This document shows, one piece after another, positions 29,501-41,684 of a stretch of DNA of 64,000 bases. This DNA is from CAWAPS01 sp963783945 (GTDB lineage Bacteria; Actinomycetota; Acidimicrobiia; Acidimicrobiales; Palsa-688). The notes under the pieces are model-generated. The model ran no database searches. It had not been told where the DNA came from and saw nothing but the letters and a program-made list of their open reading frames with translations. The DNA lies in assembly GCA_963783945.1 (NCBI GenBank), contig CAWAPS010000007.1, positions 124,001-188,000 of the forward strand. The letters run 5' to 3'. A program made the position numbers and the translations under genes. Each line of letters opens with the position of its first letter. Position 1 is the stretch's first letter.

Positions 29501-32500
29501 CGGTGTCTTGCAAGGTGCCGGTCGCGGAAGTCGTCACAATCAGGGTGAGCGTTGCCTGCTGGCCGCGAATCAAGTTGCCGACGGCCCACTCAAGCGACGT
29601 CGTGCCGTTGACCGAGCCCTGGCTCGGGCTACTCGAGACGAGTGTGACGCCCGAGGGCAGAGTGTCCGCGAATACCACGCCGGTGGCCTCGAACGGACCG
29701 TTGTTGGTGACGGTGAACTGGTAGGTCAACTGCCCGCCCTGGGCCACGGGGTTTGGTCGGGCGGTTCCTGTGAGCTTGAGATCGACAGTAGCACCGGATG
29801 GCAGTTGTACCGGCGGAACGACGGCCTGCACGCCGTAGTCCGACGTGTTGCCGCTCGAATCGGTGGCGGTCGCAGTGTAGACCACGTCACCGGAAACGAC
29901 CGTCAGATTGGTTGCGGAAAATGTGGCCTCGCCGCTTGCATCCGTGGTCACGGAAACAGGCGTCGCGTTGAGCAGAATTGCGGACTGCAGGGAAGCTGCG
30001 GATTGCTCTGAAGCGGGAGTTGCGAAGAACTGGAGCAGGAAGGTGGTCTTCGGCAGGCTCTGGAGCGTGCCGTCGATCTCGAGGCCGCCGGTGTCGGTGA
30101 AGACGAAGTTGCTGAGCTCAGGCCCCGGCTCGCCCTGATTGGGCAACGTTCCCGTAAGCCCGCTGTTGCGCTTGAAGTTGATGCCGGGGCTCGCGTTCGA
30201 GAAAATGGAGTTGGAGAGAATCGTGACCTGCTGCGGCGTGTTGGTCACGCTCGTACCGCTCGTCGTTCCATCGAGCGAGATTCCCGAGCCGGAGCTGAAG
30301 GCAATCACGTTGCCAGCCGCGGCCGTGGTTCCTCCGATCGTGTTGGCACCGGCTCCGGCCGAGATTTCGATGCCGGTCTGCTGCGCGGTCGACAAGGCAT
30401 TGCTGCCGGTCACGTCGGTGCCGATCAAGTTGCCTTCGATCTGGTTTCCTGTGGGGCTGTTCAGACTGCCGGCGATTGTGAACGTTTCCAGCAGGACGCC
30501 GGCCGTGCCGCCGGAAGAGATCAGGTTGGCTGGGCCCGAGGCTATAATGCCCGATGTGACACTGGACTCGCCGCCGATCAGGTTGTCGACGGCGCCTCCA
30601 ATCAAGACTCCGGCTTGAGCGTTCGAGATCGGTTTGGATCCAGTGACATCAGAGCCGATGAAGTTGCCAAGAACGACGTTGCCGGTCGACTGCACGCCCA
30701 GCAGGGCGACGCCGCTTTCGAGGCTGCCCGAGATCAGGTTGCGCTCAGCCGCCGTCGTGCCGCCGATCTGGTTCAAGGGCGCATCGACCAAGACGATGCC
30801 GTCGTCACTGGTCTGCACGTTCATGACCGGCGTGACCAGGGCCTTGGTTCCGGATAGATTCGTGCCGATATAATTACTCTGTACCACGTTGTGCCGCGAA
30901 GCGCTTCCCTCGATTTCAATTCCGGGCTCCAGGACGCCGGCGATCAGGTTACCGCCGCCGGAGAGCGCTCCGCCGGGGCTCGCACCCGATGGCGAGCCGA
31001 TCACGTTGTTGGGTGAATCGATGATCAAAATCCCGCCGCCGAAGTTGGCAGCCGTCGAGCCGCTACCGAGCTGGATGTCGTTCGAGAGCTCATCCGCGTC
31101 GGTCAGGTTCCCTGCGGGGTCGGTAAAGCTGCCGGTGCTGTCCGTGCCGATAAAGTTGCCAACCACGACCGTGCCGGATGATGCATTCTGGATCGCCACG
31201 CCTCCCCCGCGGTTGGCCGAGATCAAATTGCGTGCGGCGGCCGTGGTTCCTCCGATCGTCGTGTTCGTGGCCCCGTCAATGGAAATGCCGGCCCCGGTGA
31301 CGTTCGAGGTTCCGACCGTTCCGTTCGAGATCGGCTTCTGCCCCGTGACATCCGTGCCGATAAAGTTGCCCTGGATGACATTGCTGTCGGGAATTGCGTT
31401 GCCCAGCGAATCGGCGACGGTCGCCAGAGCAATCCCGTTGGCCAGATTACCCGAGATCAGATTGCCCACGCCGGTGAGCTTTCCGCCGGGCGTTGTTCCG
31501 GTTGTTCCGCCGATCGTGTTGGCGGAGACGCCTTCGAGCAGCACGCCCGAGCCGGCGTTGCCCAAGCTCGAGCTGCCGGCGAGATTCGTGCCGATCAGAT
31601 TGCCCTGGATGCTGTCATCGGTCTGGCCGCGCCCTGTGTTCTCGATCCCGTTGCCGGCGTTGCCGGAGATCAGATTGCCCGTTCCCGGCACGTTGCCGCC
31701 GATCAAGACGTTGGTCGGACCAAAACTCGAGGACGTGCTCGATTCACTTGCATCCGGCGTGTCGACGATGAAAATGCCGTCCGCCGAATTGGCCAGCGCC
31801 ACCGTGCCCGTGACGTCAGTCCCGATGAAATTGGCCTGGATCGTGATCTGCGCGGCGCCTTGCCCGACGATCTGGATACCGCTGCCGAAGTTGCCTGAAA
31901 TCAGGTTGCCGCCGAGATTGATCGGCCCCGGGCCGCCGGCTAGCGGCATGCCGATTGTGAGCTGCGGCACGCCTTCGACGAGCACGCCGTCTTGCACGTT
32001 GCCAAGCACCGTCGTAACTGCTGGCCCGGAGCCCGAAGTTGTTGTGAGCGACGTGGCCGTGCCCTTGTCGTTTGTGCCGATGAAGTTGCCGATCAACAGA
32101 TTGCCGGCCGAATTGGCGGGCTTGTTGGGATCGGCACGCAACTCGATCCCGTTGAGTCGCGTTGCCCGAAATCACGTTGCCGGAACCGGCCGTGACGCCG
32201 CCGATCGTGTTGTTGCCGGCGTTATTGATGAAGACTCCGTCGCTCAGATTTCCGCTCACGGCCGTGCCGGTAAAGCCGATCCAGTTGCCCTCGACCTGAT
32301 TGCCCCTGGCAGACGGGTTCAAGATCTCGACGCCGTTGCCGACGTTGGCCGTGATCACGTTGCGCGACGCCGGGCTCGAGCCGCCGATCGTGTTGTTCGC
32401 GGCCGTATTGATCGACACGCCCGCGGCCCCGTTGCCCGCCGCCAGCAGGTCGTCGGTGACGCCGATGAAATTGCCCTGAACACGGTTGCCCACGGCGCCG

Positions 32501-35500
32501 GTGCTCTGCGAATCGCTGATTCCGACGCCATTTCCAGTGTTGCCCGCGATGACGTTGGCCGCCCCGGCTGTGGTCCCGCCGATCTGGTTGTCGCTAGGCG
32601 CTGTCGATCTGAATACCGCTGCCGCTGTTGGCCAGCGGATTGGGCTGACCATTTATCCGCGCGCCCAGGCCGATGACGTTGCCGCTGACAGTATTGCCGG
32701 TCGCCAGGGCCCCCTGGATGAAAATGCCGTTTCCGCCGTTGCCCGCGATGGCGTTGCCGGGCGGGTTGCCGACCGAGGTCCCTGGTGCCAGACCCCCGAT
32801 CAAGTTGCCCGACGAGTTCAGAATGCCGATGCCGTCGCTGCCGTTGCCCAGAACGATTGAGGAGGTAAGATCGGTTCCGATTTCGTTGCCGCTCACGACG
32901 TTGTTCGTCGCCGGGGCGCTCGACGAACCGAGGATCTGGATGCCCCGACCGCCGTTGGACGAGATCAGGTTCGACACGAGTGTGGTCTTGCCGCCGATCG
33001 TGTTGTTCGATCCGCCGGTGATCGTGATGCCGTTATTCGTATTGCCGAGAGCGTTCGTCCCGCTCGCGTCGGTACCGATGAAGTTGTCTTCGATGATATT
33101 CATCACCGGCGCATTCGGCGGGGCGCCGGCGATGGTCGGGCTCTGGGTGAGAGTGATACCGTCTCCCACGTTGCCGGAGATGATGTTGCGCGTCGCCGGG
33201 GTCGTGCCGCCGATTGTGTTGCTATTGGAGCTGATCACGATGCCGCCGTTCCGGTTGGGGAGCGGTCGTTTGCCATTGACGTCCGTGCCGATATAGTTGC
33301 CCAGCACCAGGTTGGCGGTGGAAACGGTGCTTCCGGGTTGTGAGATCAAGATGCCTTCGGCGTTGCCGGATATCAGATTGCCTGCGCCCGCCAAGGCCAG
33401 GGTCGGCGTGGCTACGTCGGCCCCGCCGATCGTGTTGTTTGAGCTGGAGAGGATCGCAATCCCCGCGCCGACATTTCCGAGATTCACACTTGCCGAAACG
33501 AACGAGACCCTGCCGGTGCGGTCGGTGCCGATCCAGTTGCCAAGAACGGCATTGGCAGACGCGCCGAGATCGAGAGAAATGCCATCCCCGGCATTGGCTG
33601 AGATGATGTTCGTCGCCGCGCTCGTGCTGCCGCCCAACGTATTGCCGGTGGCGCCAGAGTCGATCGCGATCCCGTCGGCCCTGTTGCCCAGCGGCTGGGT
33701 GCCCGTGGCGTCGACGCCGATGTAATTGCCCAGGACGACGTTGCCGGACGAGCCTGACGCACTGATCTCCACGCCGCGCAAGCCGTTTCCGGAGATAAGA
33801 TTGCCCGCGCCTGAGAGCCCGGAGGCAGGGTCGGTATCGATCGTGCCGCCGATCGTATTGCCGGAACTAGCCAGGGCGATCAGGATTCCGTCCTGGGTGT
33901 TCCCGATGGCAACCTCGCCGGTGATGTCGGTGCCGATGTAATTGCCCGCGATGACATTGTTATTTGCGTCGCCGCTGCCGCCGAGTGTTAGAAAGCCGGT
34001 GATGCTCCGGGCGCGAGGAACGTCACCGTTCCGCCCACGACGATCCCCTGCTAGGCGCTCGCGGCTATCACGTTGCGATCGGAGGAAAACGCGCCGCCGA
34101 TGGTGTTGCCCGCGGTGAGAATGGAGATGCCGCTGCCAGCATCGCCGCTGGAATCCTGGGCACCGACGGGCATTGCAACCTTGCCCGATTTGTCCAGGCC
34201 GACCAAGTTTCCCTGGGCTACATCGCCGGTACCGGCGATGACGACGCCAGTCAGCCCGATATTCGAGAAGATATCGCCGTTACCGGGTTGATCGCTGCCG
34301 ATTGTGTCATTTGAACCCGTGACGACGATGCCGACGCCGCCGATGGGGGCCGCCACTTCTCCGGTCGTGTCGACGCCGAAGTAGGAATCGTCGATCGTGT
34401 CGTTGTTACCCGAAATAAGCACCGGGTTACCCGCAAAGTTCACGAAGTCGACATCGCGGATGGTGCTGTTGTTCGCGACCAGGTTGAATGCGTCGCCCAG
34501 ATCCTGTTCGGGCGCCATGAGCAACATTGCTGCCGTCAATGACCAGCATGGTGCACGTTGGACCCGTCATGCCGTACAGGTAGATCGAATGAACGATATT
34601 GGGCAACGGCGAGGTGAGCATGATCGTCGGGTCTGTGAGTTGAGAGAAGTCGATCTCGACCGGCCCGGTCGCGGTCGAGGCGTTGGCCTGCTGGATCGCC
34701 GCACGAAGTGTCACGCCGCTGCCGCTGTCGCCGTTACTGGTCACGAAGATCACGTTCGGAAGGCTGACATGGGACCAGGCCACTGGCTGTGCGGGGGGAA
34801 CAGGCGTGCTGGAAGGCTTCGTGGCCTTGTGGCCGGCGCAATCGGCAATTGCTTGCTGGAGCTCGGTGATGAGATTCTGCGCGTTCTTCAGATCGTTGAG
34901 GTATGTCGTCTTGTCATTCAAACACTTGATTTCCGCTTGCATGATCGTTTGGCCGTTGTTGAAGGCGTCGCTCATGATCGTCACAATGGCGGTGAGCGGG
35001 CCCACGAACCCGACGAGGCCACTACGTTTCTTCATGAAATCCAGGACGGCCGGCAGGCTTCCGATGTGGCCGTCCGAAATGCCCGCTGCCGTTGCGAGCG
35101 AAGAGGCGAATGTATTGACAATCGTGACCGCGGCGCTGCTGAAACTGGCAGGTGGATTGCCGTTGATGATGTCGATTGTCAAATTCGTAAGGCTCTGTAC
35201 GACCGTCGACGCCGCGTCAAGGAACTGACAAACGAACTCGAATTCCTCAGGGGTAAGTGCCGCGTTTTTTGCAGCACTCATCTTGTTTGTAAGCGGCAAC
35301 AGCGCGAGGCCAAGTTTCGCGATGTCCGCGAGCAAATTACCGACGAACTGATCCTCAACGACGATCAGTTTGAAGTAATCCGACTGCCACTGGGAGTAAT
35401 GCGTCTGCATGGTAACCAGGAGCAAGTGCAGAGCCTGGCTCGCATTAACCTCCGGGAGACAGAACACCGGGTCGTTGTCGGCGGTGTTGAATAGATTCGT

Positions 35501-38500
35501 CACACTGTTTCTAACTTGACTGGGGCTCTGCTGATTGGCCGGATTGAATTGAGTGAGCTGGCCATCGACGATGTGCCCCGCGAATACGGTGATGCCGACG
35601 GCCAGCTCGCTAAAGGGATTTCCGTCAATGCCGGCCTGGGCCAAGCTGAATTGAGGGCCGGCAACGCTCCCGGGGCCGGTGAGCGTCAGGCTCTTGGTCG
35701 CCGAGACCGAATACCCCGCGGTCATGACCTTGACGCCGTAGGTCCCCGCCGGAAGCGTGGTGATCGAGTACGCTCCGCTCCAGTCAGTCGTTGCGATGGT
35801 GAGCACATTGCCCTGGGAATCGAGGATCAATACGTTTGCACCCGATATGGGCCGGCCGGCGGCATCGCTGACTGTCCCTTGCACGTTGATGGTCGCGGCA
35901 GCAAGCTCTGCATTCACGACAATCGGCGCGGTTCCGATCACCACGTTCGAAATCTCACTGAGGGCGTGTGCGCCCGAGGGGTCTGCGAACACCAGGTCGT
36001 AGGTGCCCGGCGCGACATCGGTCTCTTCAAAATCGCCATTCGAGTCGGCCTGGACCGTTGCGACATCCAGCCCGCTCTTCGTCGAAATCAAGTCGACGGT
36101 CGCGTTTGCGACGGCGGCCGACGTGGCCTGGTCGGTGATCGTTCCGGAGAGCGTTGCTCCAACTGGAAGCTGCACTGTGATCGGTGCCGAGCTGGCTGAG
36201 ACCGTCACTTGCTCGACCAGAGCAGGGAAGCCGCTCGCCACGACAAGAAGCGAATAGGTACCGGGATTCAGGTTCGAAAGTGTGAAACTCCCGCTCGAGT
36301 CGGTGGTTGCCGTCAAGCCAAGTACGCCGCTGGACACAGGTCCGGAGAGAAGCAGGACGATTCGCTCCGCTGACCGGATTGTTTGAGGGGTCCAGGACCT
36401 GGCCCGACAACTGCGCTGCGCCTAGCTTCAAGACGGGCACCGAAAGGCTCGCCGAGCCGACGGTGATGGATTGCGAGGCGGCCGTGCCCGTTGGGCCACC
36501 CGTCTCGACTGTGTAAGATCCCGGGGCAACGCCTTCGAATGTGTACGCGCCGGTTGAGTCGGTCTGGGCTGTCACGAGCACCACATTCCCTTGCTCGAGC
36601 CCCACTTCGGCGCCTGCCACCGGCGTGCTGCCGTCAGACTCGACGAGATGTCCGCTGATGATCGCGCCCGACAACGAGAAGTTAACTGTCTGCGCGAGGT
36701 CGCTCGCGCTCAAGACCACTTGTTGCCGGTCAATGCCTGGCAGCCTCGCCCACGGAAAGCGCATAGGTGTCGAGGTCGAGTGTGTCGAACTCGTAGCTTC
36801 CATTGCTGGCGGTCGTCGTGACCTGCTGCGATCCGTTTTGGTCCAGGAGAAGCAGCGGTACATTCGCGAGCGGGTTCCCGCTGCCGTCTGTGACCACCCC
36901 TTGAATTTCGCCCGCGGGCGCAAGCTGGTCAGGAGCGCGAGAGCGTTTGACCGGCGCTCAACGTGAATGAGTCAGTCGTCGAGAGCAGGTCGCTCGCGTC
37001 GACCTCGAGCTGGTAGCTTCCAGCGGCTAGCCCGGAGATCGTTGCCTGCCCCGTCGAGTCGGTTTCGGCCGTCGTCACATCCGTGCCATTCTGCTCGAGC
37101 TGGATCAATGCCGACGCGACGGGAGCATCCGAGCCGTTTGTGACCGTCACCGTCACGTCCGCCCCGGGGGCAAGTGATACTGGCGCCGTCACTGTGCTCC
37201 CCGCGGTTAGCACGACGGTGGATTGACCTGTTGCGAAGCCTGGTGCACTGACCGTAATGGCGTAGCTCCCGGGGTGAAGGTTGCCGATCGCAAACGCCCC
37301 GGTCGCGTCCGTCGTCGCCGAAAAATTGACGCCGCTCGCATCAACCAGCAGAACAGTGGCTTGCCCGACCGGCGCGCCGCCAGGGCCGGACTGAACCACA
37401 GTGCCATCGAGTGTCGCCGCGTCGTCAAGTGCGAAGTTCACCCCGCTCTGGCTCTGGTTATTCGCCAGTGCGATGCCGCTTTGCGCCTGCGAGTCGAAAG
37501 CTGGCGCCGCTGGCCGTGACGGTGTAGGTCCCCGCGGGTAGGCCGGCGAGCTGATACGAGCCATCAGCTGCTGTTGTCGTCGTGAAGCTCTCGTCCTGAT
37601 CGCTCTCTGCCGTCACCGTGACCGCATCAAGGGGGGCATTGGTCCCTGAGTGGTCGACCGTGCCGGCGATGATCGCGCCGGTCGAGACCGTGATATCGAG
37701 CCCGCTCAGCGACCCGCCCGCAGGCACCACCACCTCCAGCGGCGCCGTGAGGAGATAACCGCTGACGGTCAGGCTGTACGTTCCCGCGGGCATCGCCGCG
37801 AAGGAGAAGCTGCCGTCGTCGAAGGTAACGGCCGTATCCCCATTCGACTGGTCTGACGAGACGATCGATAGCGTTGCATTCGCAAGCGGGTTGGAATCGT
37901 CATTCAGAAAGAGCTGGCCGGTAATCGCACCATTGACCGCTGAGCTCGCGTCCCGGATCGCCTTCGCGAAGAGGTCCTGGCCTGAGTCGATGCTGCCATT
38001 ACCCTGGCTGGAGCCCTGCGCGCCGATCTCGGTCGCGGTCTTTGCGAGGAGCGCGACCAGCCCGCCGTAGGTTGGGCCGGCCTCATTCTCGAACTGCTGG
38101 AAAATCGGACCGAACTGGGCCGGGGTTGTCCCGGCGGGCTCGATCTGCTGCTCGAGCGTGGTGTAATCGATCGGCGTGGTGTCGCTGGACGTCTCTTGCG
38201 CGAGGCCGATATCGAGCGCCCCTCCGCTGCCGGTTGTGGGAAGGGCCTCGAAGGTGATCTGGCCTTGCTCGCCCGGCCGCAGAATGCCCGCCGGGCCCGA
38301 AGAGCTGGCCGCGATCAGAAGCAGAGGGTTATCAGAATACGGATCGGACGAGTCGAGCCGCATCGCGGCCTGACCGTCGCTGTCGAGGTCCAGGAGCGGG
38401 GCGACTAAGTCGGTGCCCCCGGTGTTGCTGTAGGTGATCACGCCCTCGGAGGGGCCCGCCGAGGTGGCCTCGGCATTGGAAAACGAGAATTGGACCTGGA

Positions 38501-41485
38501 AATTGCCCGCGGTTCCCGACACAACAGAGAAAGCTGCGGGAAGGCTGGCCGACTGCCCGGCCACGGTGACCTGCACGCCGTAAGTGCCCAGCGCCGATGC
38601 GAAGACAAGTTAAATGTCGCATACGCTTGCGTCGGGGAAGCGATGTAAACCGATACCGCCGCATGCGAGGCATTGTTCGTGCCCACGAGGCTCGCCTGGA
38701 GTCCTGTCTGAAAGAACGTGCCGAATAAAGGCACCGTCACTTGCCCTGCATTACTTCCAGAAGTCCCGCCCAAACCGGTGAGCGACAGCGCCGCCGGCTT
38801 GGCGGTGAGCGTGAACGATGTGCTGGAGCCGGCTGCCGTCTGTCCTTCGAGCAGAACGAAGTACGGGCCAGCCTGGGCGCGAAGAACTCCACCGACTGAG
38901 TGGCCTGGCCGGCGTTCGAGGCCGACTGGTCGAAGGTCGTCGTGGTGGGAACGGTGCCTGCACTCTCGAACACGGCCGCGAATCCGGCGACGCTGCTCGA
39001 GGCCACCACGGTCACGTCTTCGCCGGCAGTCGGGCTCAACCTCGAAGAGGAGGTTTTGACCGCTGCTGATCGTTCCCGAGAGCGGAGTCCCGATGCTCAA
39101 GGAGGGCACGGTTACCGAAATCGCCGCGCTCGAAGCCAGCGTGCTGTTGCCGCGGTTGGTATCGGGCACGACATCGCCGCTGTCGGCCTGGACGATCACG
39201 AAATACTGGCCGGGCGCAAGCGCGGGCACCGGAGCGGTCACGGTGTCCTGGTAGCTGCCGCCGGCAGCAACAGCACCCGGCCTCGTGACCTGGCCCAGCA
39301 GCACCGCCGATGTCGCCGAGCGTCGAAGAGGGCGACAGGTACACGGAATCGACCCAGCTCGACAGCGGGCGTCTTCTGCGTCCCTTCATTCTTGACCGTG
39401 AAGGTGACGCCCAGGCTCTGCCCGACCGTCGCTGTTGTTTGAGTGATGCTCTGAATGGAGACGGGTGTCAGGTTCGTCTGTGTGGCCAGGGCAGTCACGC
39501 TGGTGCCCGTCGAGCTCGCGGCGGCCTGAAAGTATCCGGTCGAGGCATTGGGCAGATTCAGGGTGGTGAAGCTGCCCAACTGGCTCGTAGTGGAGAGCAC
39601 CTGGAAGCTGTCGCCGGAAGCAGGAGCATAGCCGCCCACGATGTCGGCCTGGAGCGTGCCCGCAAGCGTCGCCGAGCCGGTGACAGCCAGCTTGCCGAAC
39701 CGGCGGCTTGAGGGAGGCCACGCCAGTTGCACGTCGAGCGTGCCCGAGGAAGTCTGGAGTAAAGTTGCCGGTGACATTCAAGGTGCTCGCCGGACCGATC
39801 GCGAGGGTGCCGTTGTTCGTGAGATTTGCGCTTGTGCTCAAGTCAGCGCCGGAGAGCAACTGCAATGTGCCTGCTGTTGGCCTCAGCGTCGAGAAATTCG
39901 TGAGGGTCGAACCGGAGCCGGAGAGGGTGACATCGGCTTGGTTGCCCAGCAGGCTGCCGGCCTGGGTCAATGTGAGCGATGCGCCGCCGGAGACGACCCA
40001 GGTGCCTCCGGTGAGCGCCTGGTTCAAGGCCTCGCTGAGGTTGCCGGTCTGCGTGAGCGAGCCGGCGCCGACCTCGAACGTGCCGAGGTTTTGGAGGTCC
40101 CAGCTCATCGTGGTGCTGCCGCCTCCGGCGGACTTGTCGAAGGTGCCTTCATTGACCAGTACCGGGTCGCCGCCGCCGCCGCCCGATTCGTTCGTGCCCA
40201 GCGTGGCGTCGGTCAAGAGGTCATAGCTGGCGCCCGATTCGTTCAGGATCGTCGTGTTGACCTCGAGCGAGAGCTGCCCGCCGGATTCAACGATGGTGCC
40301 GGTATTGTCGAGCACGCCCGGGCCGAAAGACTCGTCTCCGCTGCCGGAGAGGGTGATGGTTCCCTGGTTGCTCAGGCCGCCGTTATTCGCAATTGTGCCT
40401 CCGGTCCACTGGAAGAGGCCGGCCGGGAAATTGAAGGTTGCGCCCTCGGCGCCCGTGCTCAAGAAACCGCTGGCCAGGAGCACGGTGCCTGAGCCCGAGC
40501 CCGTAAAGGTGCCTTCGAGCGTGTTGGCGGCGCTCGGGCCGCTCAAATTGAGAACCGCACCGTGAGCCACGGTGAAATCCGCCCCCTCGTCGCCGGTTCC
40601 GGCGGTGCCGCTCTGTTCGATCGCCACGGTTCCCGTTTCGACGTCGACGGTGCCTTCTGCGTGCTCGAAGGTCACGCCGGTGGCGACCGTTGACGGGCCA
40701 GTGCCGGCCGTTTTCTGGAACGTGCCGGCGTTCAGGAACTGCGCCCCGTCGCCAGGCCCGGGGAGGGACGTCATTCCCGCGTTGGACTCCAAATCGTAGA
40801 CGCCGCCCTCCTGATTCGTGAACGTTGTCCCCGAGACAATGCCGAGGCTGCCGGCGCCGGTCTGCGTGATCGTGCCGGCATTATCGAAGCGAACACCGAG
40901 GGCGAGCGGGCTCGTGGCCGACGTGCCCGCCAGGCTCAGCGTGCCGGTGTTCGTCACGCTTCCCGTCCCGTCGAGCACGCCACCGGTCCACGTGCTCGCT
41001 CCAGCCAGTGTCATCACAGCGTCGGTTGTGAACGTGCCTCCGCTCAGATCGAGGTTGCCCGAGAGTGTCGAGGTGCCCGCAAGAGTCAGCGACCCGGCGG
41101 TCACGTCAAGAACCGTCCCACCGGCGGTGGTCAAGGTGTCGGCGTTTTCCGAGCCGCTCACCGTGACGGTGACGCCGGTTTCGTTGATGCTCACCTGGTC
41201 AGCCGAGGTGGGCACCTTCGCCCCGCCCGTCGTGGTGTCGAGCCAGTTGGCGGCGACATTCCAGTTCCCGCTGGTCGCCTCGTGCCAGACCACGGCATCC
41301 AGAACCACCCGTTCCTCAAGGCTCTCAAGGGTCGGGCGGAAAAGACGCCTCGCAAGTTTCTTTGACAGCTCGAGAAGCGGCTGTTTCTTCTTGGCGGCAC
41401 AGGCGGCGGGCGCGCACTGAGACCTCAGACGAGATCGGCACGAAGACATCGGGGCGACTCCACGTCCTGGACGACCCAGGCTCAA
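23532..41485 (-). CDS. Giant modular secreted protein (about 6,000 aa), frameshifted
   Basis: One continuous succession of extracellular modules over 18 kb. The N-terminus is basic and carries FRPTLESLEERVVLDA, the planctomycete export-associated motif. Modules in order: autotransporter-like beta-strand repeats (41.3-39.5 kb), CARDB and pre-peptidase-type domains (39.4-38.6), carboxypeptidase-regulatory-like repeats (38.0-35.7), a helical domain (35.6-34.8), right-handed beta-helix (34.7-30.2), two DUF11 domains (29.8-29.1), TolB/PD40-like propeller repeats (29.0-26.1), Calx-beta (near 26.0), a cadherin-like domain (25.1-24.9), four Fn3-like domains (24.8-24.0) and a family C-terminal domain. 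About 16 frame changes and one in-frame TAG (34051) interrupt it. The first methionine could be 41485 or 41449. Probable surface adhesin or matrix protein; two adjacent genes merged by errors cannot be fully excluded. Confidence 0.75.
26100..29070 (-). other. PD40/TolB-like propeller repeats of the giant protein
   Basis: Repeats of about 55-60 residues with the cores S-x-D/N-G-x-F/Y-V-x-F-x-S, A-S/T-N-L-V-x-G and V-Y-V-R-N-x-x-T-G, for example ISANGQFVAFVSYASNLVTG. The number of repeats, above ten, would give more than one propeller. Frame changes at about 28560 and 27495 fall within this stretch without breaking the repeat pattern, which shows that it is one protein. Confidence 0.75.
30200..34750 (-). 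other. Right-handed beta-helix module of the giant protein
   Basis: About 1,500 residues of parallel beta-helix rungs built on N-L-I-S-G-N ... G-N-x-I-G-T-D-x-T-G ... N-T-I-G-G. The opening rung segment SGVTLRAAIQQANAS is the usual lead-in to this fold in planctomycete and myxobacterial proteins. Such helices often bind or cleave polysaccharides, but no catalytic residues can be assigned. Confidence 0.8.
35650..38000 (-). other. Carboxypeptidase-regulatory-like repeats of the giant protein
   Basis: About eight beta-sandwich repeats with the pattern G-x-V ... A-x-V-x-L ... T-D-x-x-G-x-Y/F ... L-x-x-G-x-Y-x-L, for example TTDATGAFAIGNLHPGSYAI. The same repeats dominate the second giant gene at 61.1-62.8 kb. 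Confidence 0.8.
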
Positions 41486-41684
41486 AGCAGAACACTCTTC
41501 TCGCGTTGACGCGTGCCCGCCATCTCGTCTTCAAGTGCATGCGCGAGTCCGACTTTGAATGCAATTGTTCGCACTCGCGAGCACGCAAGCTCCAACTATA
41601 AATAGCCGGCGTACCGAGCGACCTTTCGTGGGTGCTTACAAAAATGCTCGAATTATCCTCCGCGTCGAGGGAGTACGCCGCTCA

